Source: UMGS1883 sp045636425
GTDB lineage: Bacteria; Bacillota; Clostridia; UMGS1883
NCBI GenBank assembly: GCA_045636425.1
Contig: JAZTXM010000006.1
Location: 1-64,000 of the forward strand
Length of the DNA stretch: 64,000 bases
Direction of reading: 5' to 3'
In this document: one piece after another, positions 1-8,826 of the stretch
Layout of the letters: every line of letters begins with the position of its first letter
Position numbering within the stretch: position 1 is the stretch's first letter
Translations under genes and position numbers: made by a program
Notes under the pieces: model-generated
What the model was told of the DNA's origin: nothing
The model's input: the letters and a program-made list of their open reading frames with translations, nothing else
Database searches by the model: none

Positions 1-1344
1 GGCTCACAGAACGACATGGCTACGATCCGACTTGACGACGGTGCGAAAATTTCAGATTCCGTTATGGAATTGTGGGAAAAGGATTACTACGACCGCACAG
101 GGAAAAAGGTGCGTGTTCAGTACGACACCTTTGAAACAAACGAAACAATGTTAAACACCCTGCGTACAGGGCGTTCCGACTATGACCTTGTATGTCCGTC
201 GGACTATGTTATACAGAAGATGATTTCCGCAACGGAAAAAGGCAATGACGAAAATATTGCCATTGAGAAATTTGATATATCCGCAATGCCCAACTACACG
301 AAAAATGTTTCACCGTATATTTCAGAATTGTTTGAAAAGAACGGCTGGACTGAATATTCGGTAGCATATATGTGGGGTACGGTAGGATTTCTCTACAATC
401 CCGAAACGGTTTTGAGGGAAGATATTTCTACTTGGGATTTCTTCTGGAACACCGATTACCGAAACAGGATGACCTGCAAGGATGTTTCCCGTGATGCCTA
501 TGTTATAGGCTCGCTTTATGTTCATCGTGAGGAATTGCGTGAAGCCAATGAAAAGTATAAAAAGGGTGAAATATCTGCTGAAGAATTGCAGAAAATTGTA
601 AATACTGCGGCAAACGACACCACAGAGGAAAACATTGCAAACGTGGAAATTGCCCTTTCCGATATGAAAAAGAACATCTACGGCTTTGAGGTGGATTCGG
701 GAAAGACGGATATTGTATCGGGAAAAATCAGTGCAAACCTTGCATGGAGCGGTGATGCCGTTTACGCAATGGACCTTGCCGAGGAAGAAGACGGAAAAGA
801 GCTTGAGTTTGTAATTCCCAACGAGGGTAGTACCATATATTTTGACGGATGGGTTATGCCGAAAGGAGCAAATGTGGAGCTTGCTCAGGATTTTGTTGAC
901 TTTTTGTGCAGACCGGAAATAGCCGTTATGAATATGGATTATATCGGGTATACCAGTGCTATTGCAGGTGACGAAATCTTCGATCTTGTATGCGAAAATT
1001 ATGAGGAAGAGGACGGAGAGTACGAGTATGACCTTTCCTATTTCTTCAACGGAACTTTGTCTGATGACAAGTACACCGACGGAAAGGCAATCATCCGTAC
1101 AAACACATTTGGCAGACAGCTTACCACACAGTACCCCTCTACAGATGAGGTCGCGCGGTGCGGTATAATGGAGGATTTCGGGGACAGAAACGAAGCAGTC
1201 CTTGAAATGTGGAGTAAGGTCAAGAGTAATAACATTACAGCATTTTCCTACGTAATGATGGTTTTCCTTGCCCTTGTGGCAGCATTTATGCTGACATCCT
1301 CCATAAAGAAAAAACTGAAAAAGAAAAGAAGAATGAGAAAATAA
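1..1344 (+). CDS. potD: Spermidine/putrescine-type ABC substrate-binding protein, 3' part
   Basis: The reading frame is open from the first base, so the true start and any signal peptide lie upstream. The visible part (447 codons) looks like the periplasmic-binding fold of PotD-type polyamine binding proteins: a segment ending YDTFETNE, then SDYDLVCPSDYVI, and a later LAWSGDAVYAMDLAEE that matches the ligand-site region of the family. Unusually, the C-terminus adds one hydrophobic segment (about visible residues 410-432) and a very basic KKKLKKKRRMRK tail. This suggests a membrane anchor with the tail in the cytoplasm, either as a binding protein held by its C-terminus or as the binding domain of a permease fusion. 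Polyamine specificity is inferred from family resemblance only. A hairpin terminator follows directly. Confidence 0.75.
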   Translation, partial: GSQNDMATIRLDDGAKISDSVMELWEKDYYDRTGKKVRVQYDTFETNETMLNTLRTGRSDYDLVCPSDYVIQKMISATEKGNDENIAIEKFDISAMPNYTKNVSPYISELFEKNGWTEYSVAYMWGTVGFLYNPETVLREDISTWDFFWNTDYRNRMTCKDVSRDAYVIGSLYVHREELREANEKYKKGEISAEELQKIVNTAANDTTEENIANVEIALSDMKKNIYGFEVDSGKTDIVSGKISANLAWSGDAVYAMDLAEEEDGKELEFVIPNEGSTIYFDGWVMPKGANVELAQDFVDFLCRPEIAVMNMDYIGYTSAIAGDEIFDLVCENYEEEDGEYEYDLSYFFNGTLSDDKYTDGKAIIRTNTFGRQLTTQYPSTDEVARCGIMEDFGDRNEAVLEMWSKVKSNNITAFSYVMMVFLALVAAFMLTSSIKKKLKKKRRMRK

Positions 1345-1354
1345 GCTGAAAAGT

Positions 1355-1381
1355 GCGGTTCAATATGAACCGCCCTTTTTT
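1355..1381 (+). terminator. Intrinsic terminator after the binding-protein gene
   Basis: An 8-base perfect stem (GCGGTTCA / TGAACCGC) with a 3-nt loop is followed by a run of six T starting 11 bases after the stop codon of the upstream gene. Confidence 0.85.
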
Positions 1382-1477
1382 GACGGAAGAAGAGGTTGGA
1401 TTCGCTTTTCCGTTTTCAGCACCACAAGAAAAGCACTATCATATAGCTATTTCTTAAGGAAAAGATGTATCCAAGAT

Positions 1478-1553
1478 GGATTCGCGAGCCGCGCACTAAA
1501 AAACGATTCACTGGATCGTTTTTTACGGCTTCGCCGCCGTGCTGTTCGAATCC
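1478..1553. repeat. tRNA-linked inverted-repeat element past the tRNA-Tyr terminator
   Basis: This 76 bp unit starts GGATTCGCGAG and ends TGTTCGAATCC, so its ends are inverted versions of a tRNA T-arm (GGTTCGAATCC). The centre is a perfect 10 bp A/T-tailed hairpin (1498-1507 with 1515-1524) that could terminate transcription in either direction. A GC-rich hairpin, ACGGCTTCGCCGCCGT, lies beside it. No credible gene overlaps it. It resembles the layout of the repeats around tRNA-Arg at 41.3-42.0 kb, although the inner sequence differs. Confidence 0.5.
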
Positions 1554-1570
1554 TCCGATTCCAAGCACCA

Positions 1571-1605
1571 ACAAAAAAGCACCGTCTATTGACGATGCTT
1601 TTTTG
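1571..1605 (-). terminator. Intrinsic terminator of the tRNA-Thr/tRNA-Tyr unit
   Basis: On the minus strand GCATCGTC pairs with GACGGTGC around an AATA loop, followed by TTTTTT. It begins directly after the encoded CCA end of tRNA-Tyr. The A-run on the other side would also let it stop plus-strand transcripts. Confidence 0.85.
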
Positions 1606-1606
1606 T

Positions 1607-1691
1607 TGGTGGGAGAGGATGGATTCGAACCATCGAAGTCAGTGACAACAGATTTACAGTCTGCCCCCTTTGGCCGCTCGGGAACTCTCCC
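1607..1691 (-). tRNA. tRNA-Tyr (GTA)
   Basis: The minus strand gives an 85 nt tRNA with acceptor GGGAGAG pairing to CTCTCCC, anticodon GTA in the context CTGTAAA, the long variable arm expected for tRNA-Tyr, a T-arm GATGG-TTCGAAT-CCATC and an encoded CCA end. It touches tRNA-Thr with no gap, so the two are probably cut from one transcript. Confidence 0.95.
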
Positions 1692-1767
1692 TGGAGCTGG
1701 TGATGGGACTCGAACCCGCAACCTGCTGATTACAAATCAGCTGCTCTGCCAATTGAGCTACACCAGC
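1692..1767 (-). tRNA. tRNA-Thr (TGT)
   Basis: The minus strand gives a 76 nt tRNA: acceptor GCTGGTG, D-arm AGCTCAATTGG, anticodon TGT in the context TTTGTAA, T-arm GCGGG-TTCGAGT-CCCAT and an encoded CCA. It is the promoter-proximal member of the pair. Confidence 0.95.
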
Positions 1768-1802
1768 ATATTCAATTCGTCACAACCCGTGACACGCATA
1801 TT

Positions 1803-1831
1803 ATAATAACATACGGTCACGGAATTGTCAA
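1803..1831 (-). promoter_or_regulatory. SigA-type promoter of the tRNA pair
   Basis: On the minus strand TTGACA is followed after 17 bp by TATTAT, placed about 36 bases upstream of tRNA-Thr. Confidence 0.65.
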
Positions 1832-1895
1832 CAACTTTTTTAAAAATTTTTTTGTTTTTTTACTCTCTTTTGTCGGAAACGCTTTGTTTTGTATT

Positions 1896-2819
1896 TTATT
1901 CAAACATTTGGGTGGAAAGATACCTCTCTCCGCTGTCGGGAAGAAGCACCACAATGGTCTTTCCTTTGTTTTCGGGTCTTTGTGCCATAAGCTTGGCTGC
2001 GTGAAGTGCCGCTCCCGATGAAATTCCTACTAAGACGCCTTCCCTCGTTGCCAAGGCTCTCCCTGCCGCATATGCGTCTTCGTGACCGACTGCGATAACC
2101 TCGTCGCAGATGGCTTCATCAAAAATTTCGGGAATGAAATTTGCACCTATTCCCTGAATTTTGTGACTGCCGCTTTTTCCTTTTGTAATAAGGGGAGAAC
2201 CGGAAGGCTCTACACCGATTATTTTAACATACGGGTTTTTCTCTTTAAGATACCGCCCCGTACCGCTGATAGTGCCGCCCGTTCCTATACCTGCCACGAA
2301 TATGTCAATGCTTCCGTCGCAGTCCTGCCATATTTCAGGTCCGGTGGTTTCAAAATGTGCCTGTGGATTGTCGGGGTTTACAAATTGCCCGGGAATAAAG
2401 CTTCCCTCATATTCTTTTGCAAGCTCCTCGGCTTTTTCCACAGCACCATTCATTCCTTTAGCCCCGTCGGTCAGTACAATTTCGGCGCCGTATGCACCAA
2501 GGAGCTTTCGTCTTTCAACGCTCATTGTTTCGGGCATTGTAAGAATAACCTTATATCCCTTTGCCGCCGCCGCAGAGGCGAGTCCAATCCCTGTGTTTCC
2601 TGAGGTAGGCTCAATAATTACACTTCCCTCAGAAAGAAGCCCTTTTTTCTCGGCTTCCTCAATCATTTTTACGGCGATGCGGTCTTTTGCACTGCCGGCA
2701 GGATTCATACATTCAAGCTTTGCGATTATTTTTGCCTCAAGCTTATTGTCCTTTTCGTAATTGCAAAGCTCCAGAAGCGGAGTTCTGCCCACAAGCTCGG
2801 TTATTTGTTTGTATATCAT
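1896..2819 (-). CDS. cysK: Cysteine synthase A (O-acetylserine sulfhydrylase)
   Basis: This 307-residue protein has the full length of CysK. The PLP lysine lies in NPAGSAKDRIA (about residues 37-47), the phosphate-binding loop is SGNTGIGLA (about 68-76), and GTGGTISGTGRYLK (about 174-187) and SSGAALHAA (about 267-275) match the second PLP-contact regions of the family. It makes cysteine from O-acetylserine and sulfide in the cytosol. It lies 22 bp downstream of the dCMP deaminase gene on the same strand, and no terminator separates them, so the two are probably co-transcribed. No T-box or other cysteine-responsive leader was seen. Confidence 0.95.
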   Translation of the reverse strand: MIYKQITELVGRTPLLELCNYEKDNKLEAKIIAKLECMNPAGSAKDRIAVKMIEEAEKKGLLSEGSVIIEPTSGNTGIGLASAAAAKGYKVILTMPETMSVERRKLLGAYGAEIVLTDGAKGMNGAVEKAEELAKEYEGSFIPGQFVNPDNPQAHFETTGPEIWQDCDGSIDIFVAGIGTGGTISGTGRYLKEKNPYVKIIGVEPSGSPLITKGKSGSHKIQGIGANFIPEIFDEAICDEVIAVGHEDAYAAGRALATREGVLVGISSGAALHAAKLMAQRPENKGKTIVVLLPDSGERYLSTQMFE

Positions 2820-2841
2820 ATATTCACACCTTAATTTTTCA

Positions 2842-3333
2842 TCAATATCCCAGCTTATCGCCTAAGCTGTCATCATTTTCAATCCAGTCTTTCTCCACAT
2901 CAATTACCTCAAAGGTGTTTTCGTCGCGGCGTACCACAACCTTTGCAATGCCTGCATTTATAATGTGGCGTTTGCACATGGCACAGCTCGTTGCATCATG
3001 CACAAGCTCCCCGCTTTTCATATCCTTGCCTGCAAGGTAAAGGGTAGCGCCTATCATATCACGGCGTGATGCACTGATAATAGCGTTTGCCTCACTATGC
3101 ACGCTTCTGCAAAGCTCATAGCGTTCTCCTCTGGGAACCTGAAGCTGCTCTCTGCGGCACACGCCCAAATCCATGCAATTCTTTCTGCCCCTGGGTGCAC
3201 CCGTGTAGCCTGTTGAAATAATTTCGTCGTTCTTCACGATAATGGAGCCGTAGTTTCTGCGAAGGCATGTACCACGCTCCAATACTGTAGCTGCTATGTC
3301 AAGATAATAGTTATGTTTGTCTCGTCTTTCCAT
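2842..3333 (-). CDS. Deoxycytidylate (dCMP) deaminase, ComEB family
   Basis: A 163-residue zinc-dependent deaminase. The first zinc motif is HSEANAI (about residues 83-89), with His as ligand and Glu as proton shuttle; the second is SCAMCKRHI (about 120-128), supplying the two Cys. The GYTGAPRG and NCMDLG segments are typical of dCMP deaminases rather than of cytidine deaminases. It converts dCMP to dUMP for dTMP synthesis. The start is supported by a strong GGGGG-containing ribosome site 8-12 bases upstream. It is the first gene of a two-gene unit with cysK. Confidence 0.9.
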   Translation of the reverse strand: MERRDKHNYYLDIAATVLERGTCLRRNYGSIIVKNDEIISTGYTGAPRGRKNCMDLGVCRREQLQVPRGERYELCRSVHSEANAIISASRRDMIGATLYLAGKDMKSGELVHDATSCAMCKRHIINAGIAKVVVRRDENTFEVIDVEKDWIENDDSLGDKLGY

Positions 3334-3356
3334 TGTATTTTACCCCCTTTTTCTCT

Positions 3357-3385
3357 ATTTTATAATATAATGGTTTTTTTGTCAA
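3357..3385 (-). promoter_or_regulatory. SigA-type promoter of the dCMP deaminase-cysK unit
   Basis: On the minus strand TTGACA is followed after 17 bp by TAAAAT, ending 24 bases before the dCMP deaminase start codon. It is divergent from the proS promoter 20 bp away. Confidence 0.7.
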
Positions 3386-3403
3386 TGAAGGAGCTAATAA
3401 CAA

Positions 3404-3432
3404 TTGACAAATTCTGTGACTTTTGATAGAAT
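3404..3432 (+). promoter_or_regulatory. SigA-type promoter of proS
   Basis: TTGACA, a 17 bp spacer and TAGAAT lie about 40 bases upstream of the proS start. The short leader leaves no room for a T-box. Confidence 0.7.
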
Positions 3433-3471
3433 AAAATAGATATATAATATATTTCTAAGGGGATTTTGACC

Positions 3472-4908
3472 ATGAGCAAAGAAAAAAAATTAGTTGAAGA
3501 AATCACATCAATGGATGAGGACTTCGCCCGTTGGTATACCGACATTGTAAAAAAGGCGGATCTCATCGAATATACAAGCATCAAGGGCTGTTGCGTATTC
3601 CGTCCCTATGCGTACGCACTTTGGGAAAATATTCAGCACGTGCTTGACAGTAAGTTTAAGGAATTAGGGCATGAAAATGTGTATATGCCTATGTTTATTC
3701 CCGAAAGCCTTCTTGAAAAGGAAAAGGACCATGTTGAGGGCTTTGCTCCCGAGGTTGCATGGGTTACTCACGGAGGAAATGAAAAGCTTCAGGAAAGAAT
3801 GTGCGTGCGTCCTACCAGCGAAACTCTTTTCTGTGAGCATTACAAGAATATTATCCAGTCCCACCGTGACCTTCCCAAGCTTTATAACCAGTGGTGCAGC
3901 GTTGTAAGATGGGAGAAAACCACCCGTCCGTTCCTTCGCAGTATGGAATTTTTGTGGCAGGAGGGGCATACAGCCCACGCAACGGCAGAGGAGGCACAGG
4001 AGGAAACTATCCGCATGCTCAACGTGTATGCCGATTTCTGTGAGCAGTACCTTGCAATTCCCGTGGTTAAGGGAAGAAAGACTGACAAGGAAAAATTCGC
4101 AGGAGCAGTTGCCACATATACAATCGAAAGCTTGATGCACGACGGTAAGGCACTTCAGTCAGGTACCAGTCATAACTTTGGCGACGGTTTTGCAAAGGCT
4201 TTCGGAATCCAGTATTCCGACAAGGATAATAAGCTTCAGCACGTATTCCAGACGTCATGGGGTGTTACCACCCGACTTATCGGTGCTATCATTATGGTGC
4301 ACGGCGATAACAGCGGTCTTGTTCTTCCGCCCCGCATTGCTCCCAAGCAGGTAATGATTGTTCCCATTGCAATGCATAAGGAAGGCGTTAAGGAAAAGGC
4401 TACCGAGCTTTGCGATACCCTTAAAAAGACTCTTCGTGCAGATATAGACCTTTCGGATAAGACGCCCGGATGGAAGTTTGCCGAGTATGAAATGAAGGGT
4501 ATTCCCGTAAGACTTGAGATTGGTCCCAAGGATATTGAAAATAACTCCTGTGTGCTTGTAAGACGTGACACAGGTGAGAAGATAGCGGCTTCTCTTGATA
4601 ATATCGCAGAAACTGTTGCCGCACTTTTGGAGGATATTCAGAATAACCTCTTTACCAAAGCACTCGCGCATCGTAACGAGCATACCTATACCGCAGAGGA
4701 TTACGATAGCTTTAAAGAAATCGTTGAAACAAAGCCCGGCTTCGTGAAGTCCATGTGGTGCGGTGACGAGGCGTGCGAAAACAAAATCAAGGAAGACACC
4801 GGTGCTACTGCACGCTGTATGCCCTTTGAGCAGGAGAATTTAGGCACAAAGTGTGTATGCTGCGGCAAGGAAGCCAAGAAAATGGTTTACTGGGGTAGAG
4901 CTTATTAA
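3472..4908 (+). CDS. proS: Prolyl-tRNA synthetase, archaeal/eukaryote-like (type 3) form
   Basis: A class II synthetase of 478 residues that charges tRNA-Pro. Motif 2 is seen as RWEKTTRPFLRSMEFLWQEGHTAHAT, and motif 3 as GLVLPPRIAPKQV. There is no editing INS domain, and the chain ends in a zinc-type domain with spaced cysteines (MWCGDEACE, RCMP, CVCCGKEAKK) and the terminal WGRAY. These are marks of the short archaeal/eukaryote-like ProRS rather than the long bacterial form. The frame opens at a TTG two codons upstream, but ATG 3472 has AAGGGG at a 9-base spacing and is preferred. An uncharacterised membrane protein gene follows 38 bp downstream. Confidence 0.95.
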   Translation: MSKEKKLVEEITSMDEDFARWYTDIVKKADLIEYTSIKGCCVFRPYAYALWENIQHVLDSKFKELGHENVYMPMFIPESLLEKEKDHVEGFAPEVAWVTHGGNEKLQERMCVRPTSETLFCEHYKNIIQSHRDLPKLYNQWCSVVRWEKTTRPFLRSMEFLWQEGHTAHATAEEAQEETIRMLNVYADFCEQYLAIPVVKGRKTDKEKFAGAVATYTIESLMHDGKALQSGTSHNFGDGFAKAFGIQYSDKDNKLQHVFQTSWGVTTRLIGAIIMVHGDNSGLVLPPRIAPKQVMIVPIAMHKEGVKEKATELCDTLKKTLRADIDLSDKTPGWKFAEYEMKGIPVRLEIGPKDIENNSCVLVRRDTGEKIAASLDNIAETVAALLEDIQNNLFTKALAHRNEHTYTAEDYDSFKEIVETKPGFVKSMWCGDEACENKIKEDTGATARCMPFEQENLGTKCVCCGKEAKKMVYWGRAY

Positions 4909-4946
4909 TAAAAGAGTTTAAATTATACAAAGGAAGTGATGCGTTT

Positions 4947-5987
4947 ATGTCACTGAGATACTACATCGTATATGCATCTTTGTGCGTGCTGTTAGCGGCA
5001 TTTTTTCCTGCAATGGTTGCAGCAAAGAGGGAGCGAAGCTTTTCAAAATGGTATGTATACAGCGTGATTCTCTTTCCGATTGCCCTCATACATTCCTTTC
5101 TTTTGAAAAAGCCCCGTCATTATGTAAACGTGTTCTTCCATAACAAAGAAAATCCGTCAAAGATAAAAAAGAAGACTTTCCGCACAGTTCCGACAGAGCA
5201 AAAGAGAGTTCTGGTTACGCCTTCGTATATATATAAGGTTTTCTTATCTAAGCTTTTGTTTGGTGCTTTCGTAGGAATGGTTCTTTTCGCTCTTTACAGA
5301 GCCTTTGTATATGATACCGAGACGTTGCGTGTTGCCAGCGTGTTATTTGCAGTTATATTTTCCGCCTTCCTTTCAATGGTGGAAATATGCCGTTTTTCAC
5401 GCTTCCCCATGCTTGCCGATGAAATAACAAAGCGTACACTTTTCTTCGGTGCAATTTCCATTTGCTGTTCTTTGCCGATTATTTTAATTAAGAGTTTTAT
5501 TTTAGACAATATTGTATCGGATAGGCACATGCCTGCGGTAATGTTTCTTTGTATAATGCTTTCTTTCGGATTATTCCTTGTTTTGCTTTTCAGAATACAG
5601 CGTATATTCTATTGTGTTTTCAACAAATTTTCGGATTATTGCCTTTTAAGTATAGTCTCATACGGAGTTTTCGCGGCGTGCTCTCTTATCTGGCTTTCGA
5701 TTTCGGGACTGCAAAAATATGTTTATCTGTTTGCAATGCCCATGCAGATTTTCAGTATCGAATATCTTTCGGGGGTTGAATACATAGAGAAATTGTCCAA
5801 TATCTATTCTTCGGCACTTGTACATTTATTTATTGCGGTTATTTTGCTTCTTTCAGGGCTTTTATGCCGCAGATATAAGAGAAAGGAATTTGAGTTCCGT
5901 GTTGAGTATCGCTCAAAGGCATTCAGAATGTCACGCAAGCCCATTTTAAGAAGGCATATACCCAATCTACAGATAAAACAACAGTAA
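4947..5987 (+). CDS. Uncharacterised polytopic membrane protein
   Basis: I do not recognise this 346-residue protein. It has about eight hydrophobic segments (roughly residues 5-25, 34-52, 91-115, 122-143, 161-182, 192-212, 224-248 and 283-303), separated by short basic loops, and a very basic C-terminal tail rich in Arg and Lys. No catalytic or transport motif stands out. A good ribosome site (AGGAAGTGATG region) precedes the ATG, 38 bp after proS, and a terminator follows, so it is probably the last gene of the proS transcript. Nothing links its role to translation beyond that position. Confidence 0.7.
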   Translation: MSLRYYIVYASLCVLLAAFFPAMVAAKRERSFSKWYVYSVILFPIALIHSFLLKKPRHYVNVFFHNKENPSKIKKKTFRTVPTEQKRVLVTPSYIYKVFLSKLLFGAFVGMVLFALYRAFVYDTETLRVASVLFAVIFSAFLSMVEICRFSRFPMLADEITKRTLFFGAISICCSLPIILIKSFILDNIVSDRHMPAVMFLCIMLSFGLFLVLLFRIQRIFYCVFNKFSDYCLLSIVSYGVFAACSLIWLSISGLQKYVYLFAMPMQIFSIEYLSGVEYIEKLSNIYSSALVHLFIAVILLLSGLLCRRYKRKEFEFRVEYRSKAFRMSRKPILRRHIPNLQIKQQ

Positions 5988-6000
5988 GAGTATAAAGAAA

Positions 6001-6040
6001 CGCGGTGTAAAAAAGTTAAACTTTTTTACACCGCGTTTTT
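6001..6040. terminator. Bidirectional terminator between the membrane-protein gene and valS
   Basis: A 16 bp stem (CGCGGTGTAAAAAAGT / ACTTTTTTACACCGCG) with a very short loop is flanked by A residues on the left and TTTTT on the right. It lies between converging genes. A nearly identical palindrome ends sleB and yerC at 9611-9643. Confidence 0.85.
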
Positions 6041-6076
6041 AATGTCTTAGAAAACCTGTTTTATCACATCTGTGAA

Positions 6077-8695
6077 TTACAGTTTCGATAAGGATTCAAG
6101 TACCTTTTCGTACATTTCTTTATATTTGATACCCTTTGCCTTTTCTTCTTCAATCAATTTAGCAGGGGCTTTTTCAACGAAGCCCTTGTTTGCAAGCTTC
6201 TTTTCCACTCTGTCAATTTCAGCCTCGAGGCGTTCTTTTTCTTTTGTAAGACGCTCTTTTTCCTTTTCGGTATCAATAAGCTCGTCCATGGGCATGAATA
6301 TTTTTGCACCCTCAACGATTACGCTTACGCTACCTTCGGGAACGTTTGCCTCTGTAGATGTTATAGCTACATCCTTTGCACCTGCAAGCTTTTCGTAGAA
6401 CAGTGTGCCGCTTTCAAAAAGCTTTGTATTATCTGTTACGATAATCATGCTTGCCCTTCTTGACGGGGGAACATTCATTTCAGTTCTGATATTACGCACG
6501 CTCTTGATTGCATCGCATATAACAGCCATTTTCTTTTCTTCCTCGGGGAAGGAAAGCGAATCTGTATAAAGAGGCCACTGGGAGGTCATAATTGTTTCCT
6601 CGCCTGTGGGAAGTGCACAGAAAATTTCTTCCGTAATGAAAGGCATAAAGGGATGAAGAAGCTTCAGCACACCGCTCAGCACGTAGCAAAGCGTTCTTTG
6701 TGCATCAAGCTTGCTTTCGGTATTTTCTCCGTAAAGGCGGGGCTTTACAAGCTCAATATACCAGTCACAGAATTCGTCCCATACAAAGTCATAAAGGTTA
6801 CCGAGCGCTACACCAAGCTCAAACTTGTCAAGATTTTCGGTAACGGATTTTACAACGCTGTTGTAGCGTGAAATAATCCACTTGTCCTCAAGCTGAGGAG
6901 CTTTGGGGAGAGTACATTCCTCGACCTCAAGGTTCATCAGAACGAATCTTGCCGCATTCCAGATCTTGTTTGCAAAGTTTCTGCTTGATTCAACTCTTTC
7001 CCAATAGAAACGCATGTCGTTTCCGGGTGCGTTACCTGTAGCAAGAGTGAAGCGAAGTGCATCTGCACCATATTTATCAATAACCTCCAAGGGGTCGATA
7101 CCGTTACCCAAGGATTTACTCATCTTTCTTCCCTGACTGTCACGCACAATGCCGTGGATGAATACATGGCGGAACGGAGGCTTTTTCATATGCTCACATC
7201 CGCTGAATATCATTCTTGCAACCCAGAAGAAGATAATGTCATATCCCGTAACAAGGGTGCTTGTGGGATAATAGTATTTAAGCTCGGGAGTTTCATCGGG
7301 CCAACCGAGTGTTGAGAAAGGCCACAGTGCCGATGAGAACCATGTGTCAAGAACGTCCTCCTCCTGACGCATTGCTGCACCGCACTTGGGACATGTATCA
7401 ACGTCAGTCTTGCTTACAATCATTTCACCGCACTTGTCGCAGTAGAAAGCAGGGATTCTGTGTCCCCACCAAAGCTGACGGGAAATACACCAGTCATGTA
7501 CATTTTCCATCCAGTTGGTATATGTCTTTGTGAAACGCTCGGGAACAAACTGCACCTCGCCGTCACGAACTACACGGAGAGCTTCCTCTGCAAGAGGCTT
7601 CATCTTAACAAACCACTGGTCGCTTGTAAGAGGCTCAACAGTTGTAGAGCAACGGTAGCATGTTCCAACGTTGTGAGTATGATCTTCAATCTTTATAAGC
7701 GCGCCGCACTCCTCAAGGTCTTTAACAATCTGTTTGCGTGCTTCGTAGCGGTCCATTCCCTCATACTTACCGCCCTGTGCATTAATGGAAGCATCGTCAT
7801 TCATCACGTTGATAATGGGAAGATTATGACGAAGTCCCACCTCAAAGTCGTTGGGGTCGTGAGCAGGGGTAATCTTAACTGCACCTGTTCCGAAATCTTT
7901 TTCAACATACTCGTCGGCAACAATGGGGATTTCCCTTCCTACAAGGGGAAGGATACAGGTCTTTCCTATAAGGTCTGTGTATCTTTCGTCCTCAGGGTGA
8001 ACTGCGATTGCAGTATCGCCCAAAAGTGTTTCGGGACGGGTTGTAGCAATTTCGATGTAGCGGTCAGAATCGCTCATCTTATAACGGATGTGCCAGAAAT
8101 GACCGGGCTGCTCGGTATATTCTACCTCGGCATCGGAAAGAGCCGTAGTACAACTGGGGCACCAGTTAATAATCTTGTTGCCCTTGTAGATAAGACCTTT
8201 TTCATAGAGATTTACAAAAACCTCTCTTACAGCCTTAGAGCATCCCTCATCCATTGTGAAGCGTTCTCTCTCCCAGTCGCAGGAGCAACCGAGCTTCTTA
8301 AGCTGATTGATGATACGGTCACCGAATTTATTTTTCCAGTCCCACACTCTTTCAAGGAATTTTTCTCTTCCCAAATCGTAACGGGTGAGACCTTCGTTTA
8401 CACGGAGATTTTCCTCAACCTTAATCTGTGTTGCAATACCTGCATGGTCCGTTCCGGGAACCCAGAGGGCGCTGTAGCCCTGCATTCTCTTGTAACGGAT
8501 TAAAACGTCCTGAAGCGTTTCGTCAAGAGCATGTCCCATATGAAGCTGACCCGTAACATTGGGCGGAGGGATTACGATAGTGTAAGGCTCCTTTTTGCTG
8601 TCAGGCTCTGCGTGAAAATATCCGCCGTCAATCCATTTTTTATAAAGCTTGTCTTCAATTTCTGACGGATTATAGGTTTTTTCCAAGTTTTTCAA
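6077..8695 (-). CDS. valS: Valyl-tRNA synthetase
   Basis: A class I synthetase of 872 residues. The HIGH-type motif is PPPNVTGQLHMGHAL (about 43-57), the KMSKS motif is GRKMSKSLGNG, and the editing domain carries TTRPETLLGDTAIAVHP. A zinc-like cluster (CDKCGE ... CPKCGA) is present in the middle. The C-terminus is a Lys/Glu-rich coiled coil (DTEKEKERLTKEKERLEAE), as in other ValRS. It charges tRNA-Val and removes mischarged Thr. The start is supported by an AAGGATGG site 8 bases upstream. No T-box leader was found in the 180 bp upstream. Confidence 0.97.
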   Translation of the reverse strand: MKNLEKTYNPSEIEDKLYKKWIDGGYFHAEPDSKKEPYTIVIPPPNVTGQLHMGHALDETLQDVLIRYKRMQGYSALWVPGTDHAGIATQIKVEENLRVNEGLTRYDLGREKFLERVWDWKNKFGDRIINQLKKLGCSCDWERERFTMDEGCSKAVREVFVNLYEKGLIYKGNKIINWCPSCTTALSDAEVEYTEQPGHFWHIRYKMSDSDRYIEIATTRPETLLGDTAIAVHPEDERYTDLIGKTCILPLVGREIPIVADEYVEKDFGTGAVKITPAHDPNDFEVGLRHNLPIINVMNDDASINAQGGKYEGMDRYEARKQIVKDLEECGALIKIEDHTHNVGTCYRCSTTVEPLTSDQWFVKMKPLAEEALRVVRDGEVQFVPERFTKTYTNWMENVHDWCISRQLWWGHRIPAFYCDKCGEMIVSKTDVDTCPKCGAAMRQEEDVLDTWFSSALWPFSTLGWPDETPELKYYYPTSTLVTGYDIIFFWVARMIFSGCEHMKKPPFRHVFIHGIVRDSQGRKMSKSLGNGIDPLEVIDKYGADALRFTLATGNAPGNDMRFYWERVESSRNFANKIWNAARFVLMNLEVEECTLPKAPQLEDKWIISRYNSVVKSVTENLDKFELGVALGNLYDFVWDEFCDWYIELVKPRLYGENTESKLDAQRTLCYVLSGVLKLLHPFMPFITEEIFCALPTGEETIMTSQWPLYTDSLSFPEEEKKMAVICDAIKSVRNIRTEMNVPPSRRASMIIVTDNTKLFESGTLFYEKLAGAKDVAITSTEANVPEGSVSVIVEGAKIFMPMDELIDTEKEKERLTKEKERLEAEIDRVEKKLANKGFVEKAPAKLIEEEKAKGIKYKEMYEKVLESLSKL

Positions 8696-8739
8696 TATAT
8701 ATCCATCCTTTCGAGATAGTAATATCCATTATCCATAAT

Positions 8740-8768
8740 ATTCTATCACATAAAAAAATATATGTCTA
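8740..8768 (-). promoter_or_regulatory. Probable promoter of valS
   Basis: On the minus strand TAGACA, a 17 bp spacer and TAGAAT end 44 bases upstream of the valS start codon. Confidence 0.5.
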
Positions 8769-8826
8769 CAGTTTTTTAGCTTTAAAAGGGTGAAATTCCA
8801 AAAAAAGCACAAATGCTGAATAAAAA

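Noticed and set aside
1416..1806. Two frames of 101 and 113 codons around the tRNA-Tyr/tRNA-Thr genes
   Set aside because: They run through both tRNA genes and the terminator and are typical false genes over tRNAs.
7460..8503. A 347-codon frame antisense to valS
   Set aside because: Shadow of valS in the opposite strand; no start signals and no recognisable domain.
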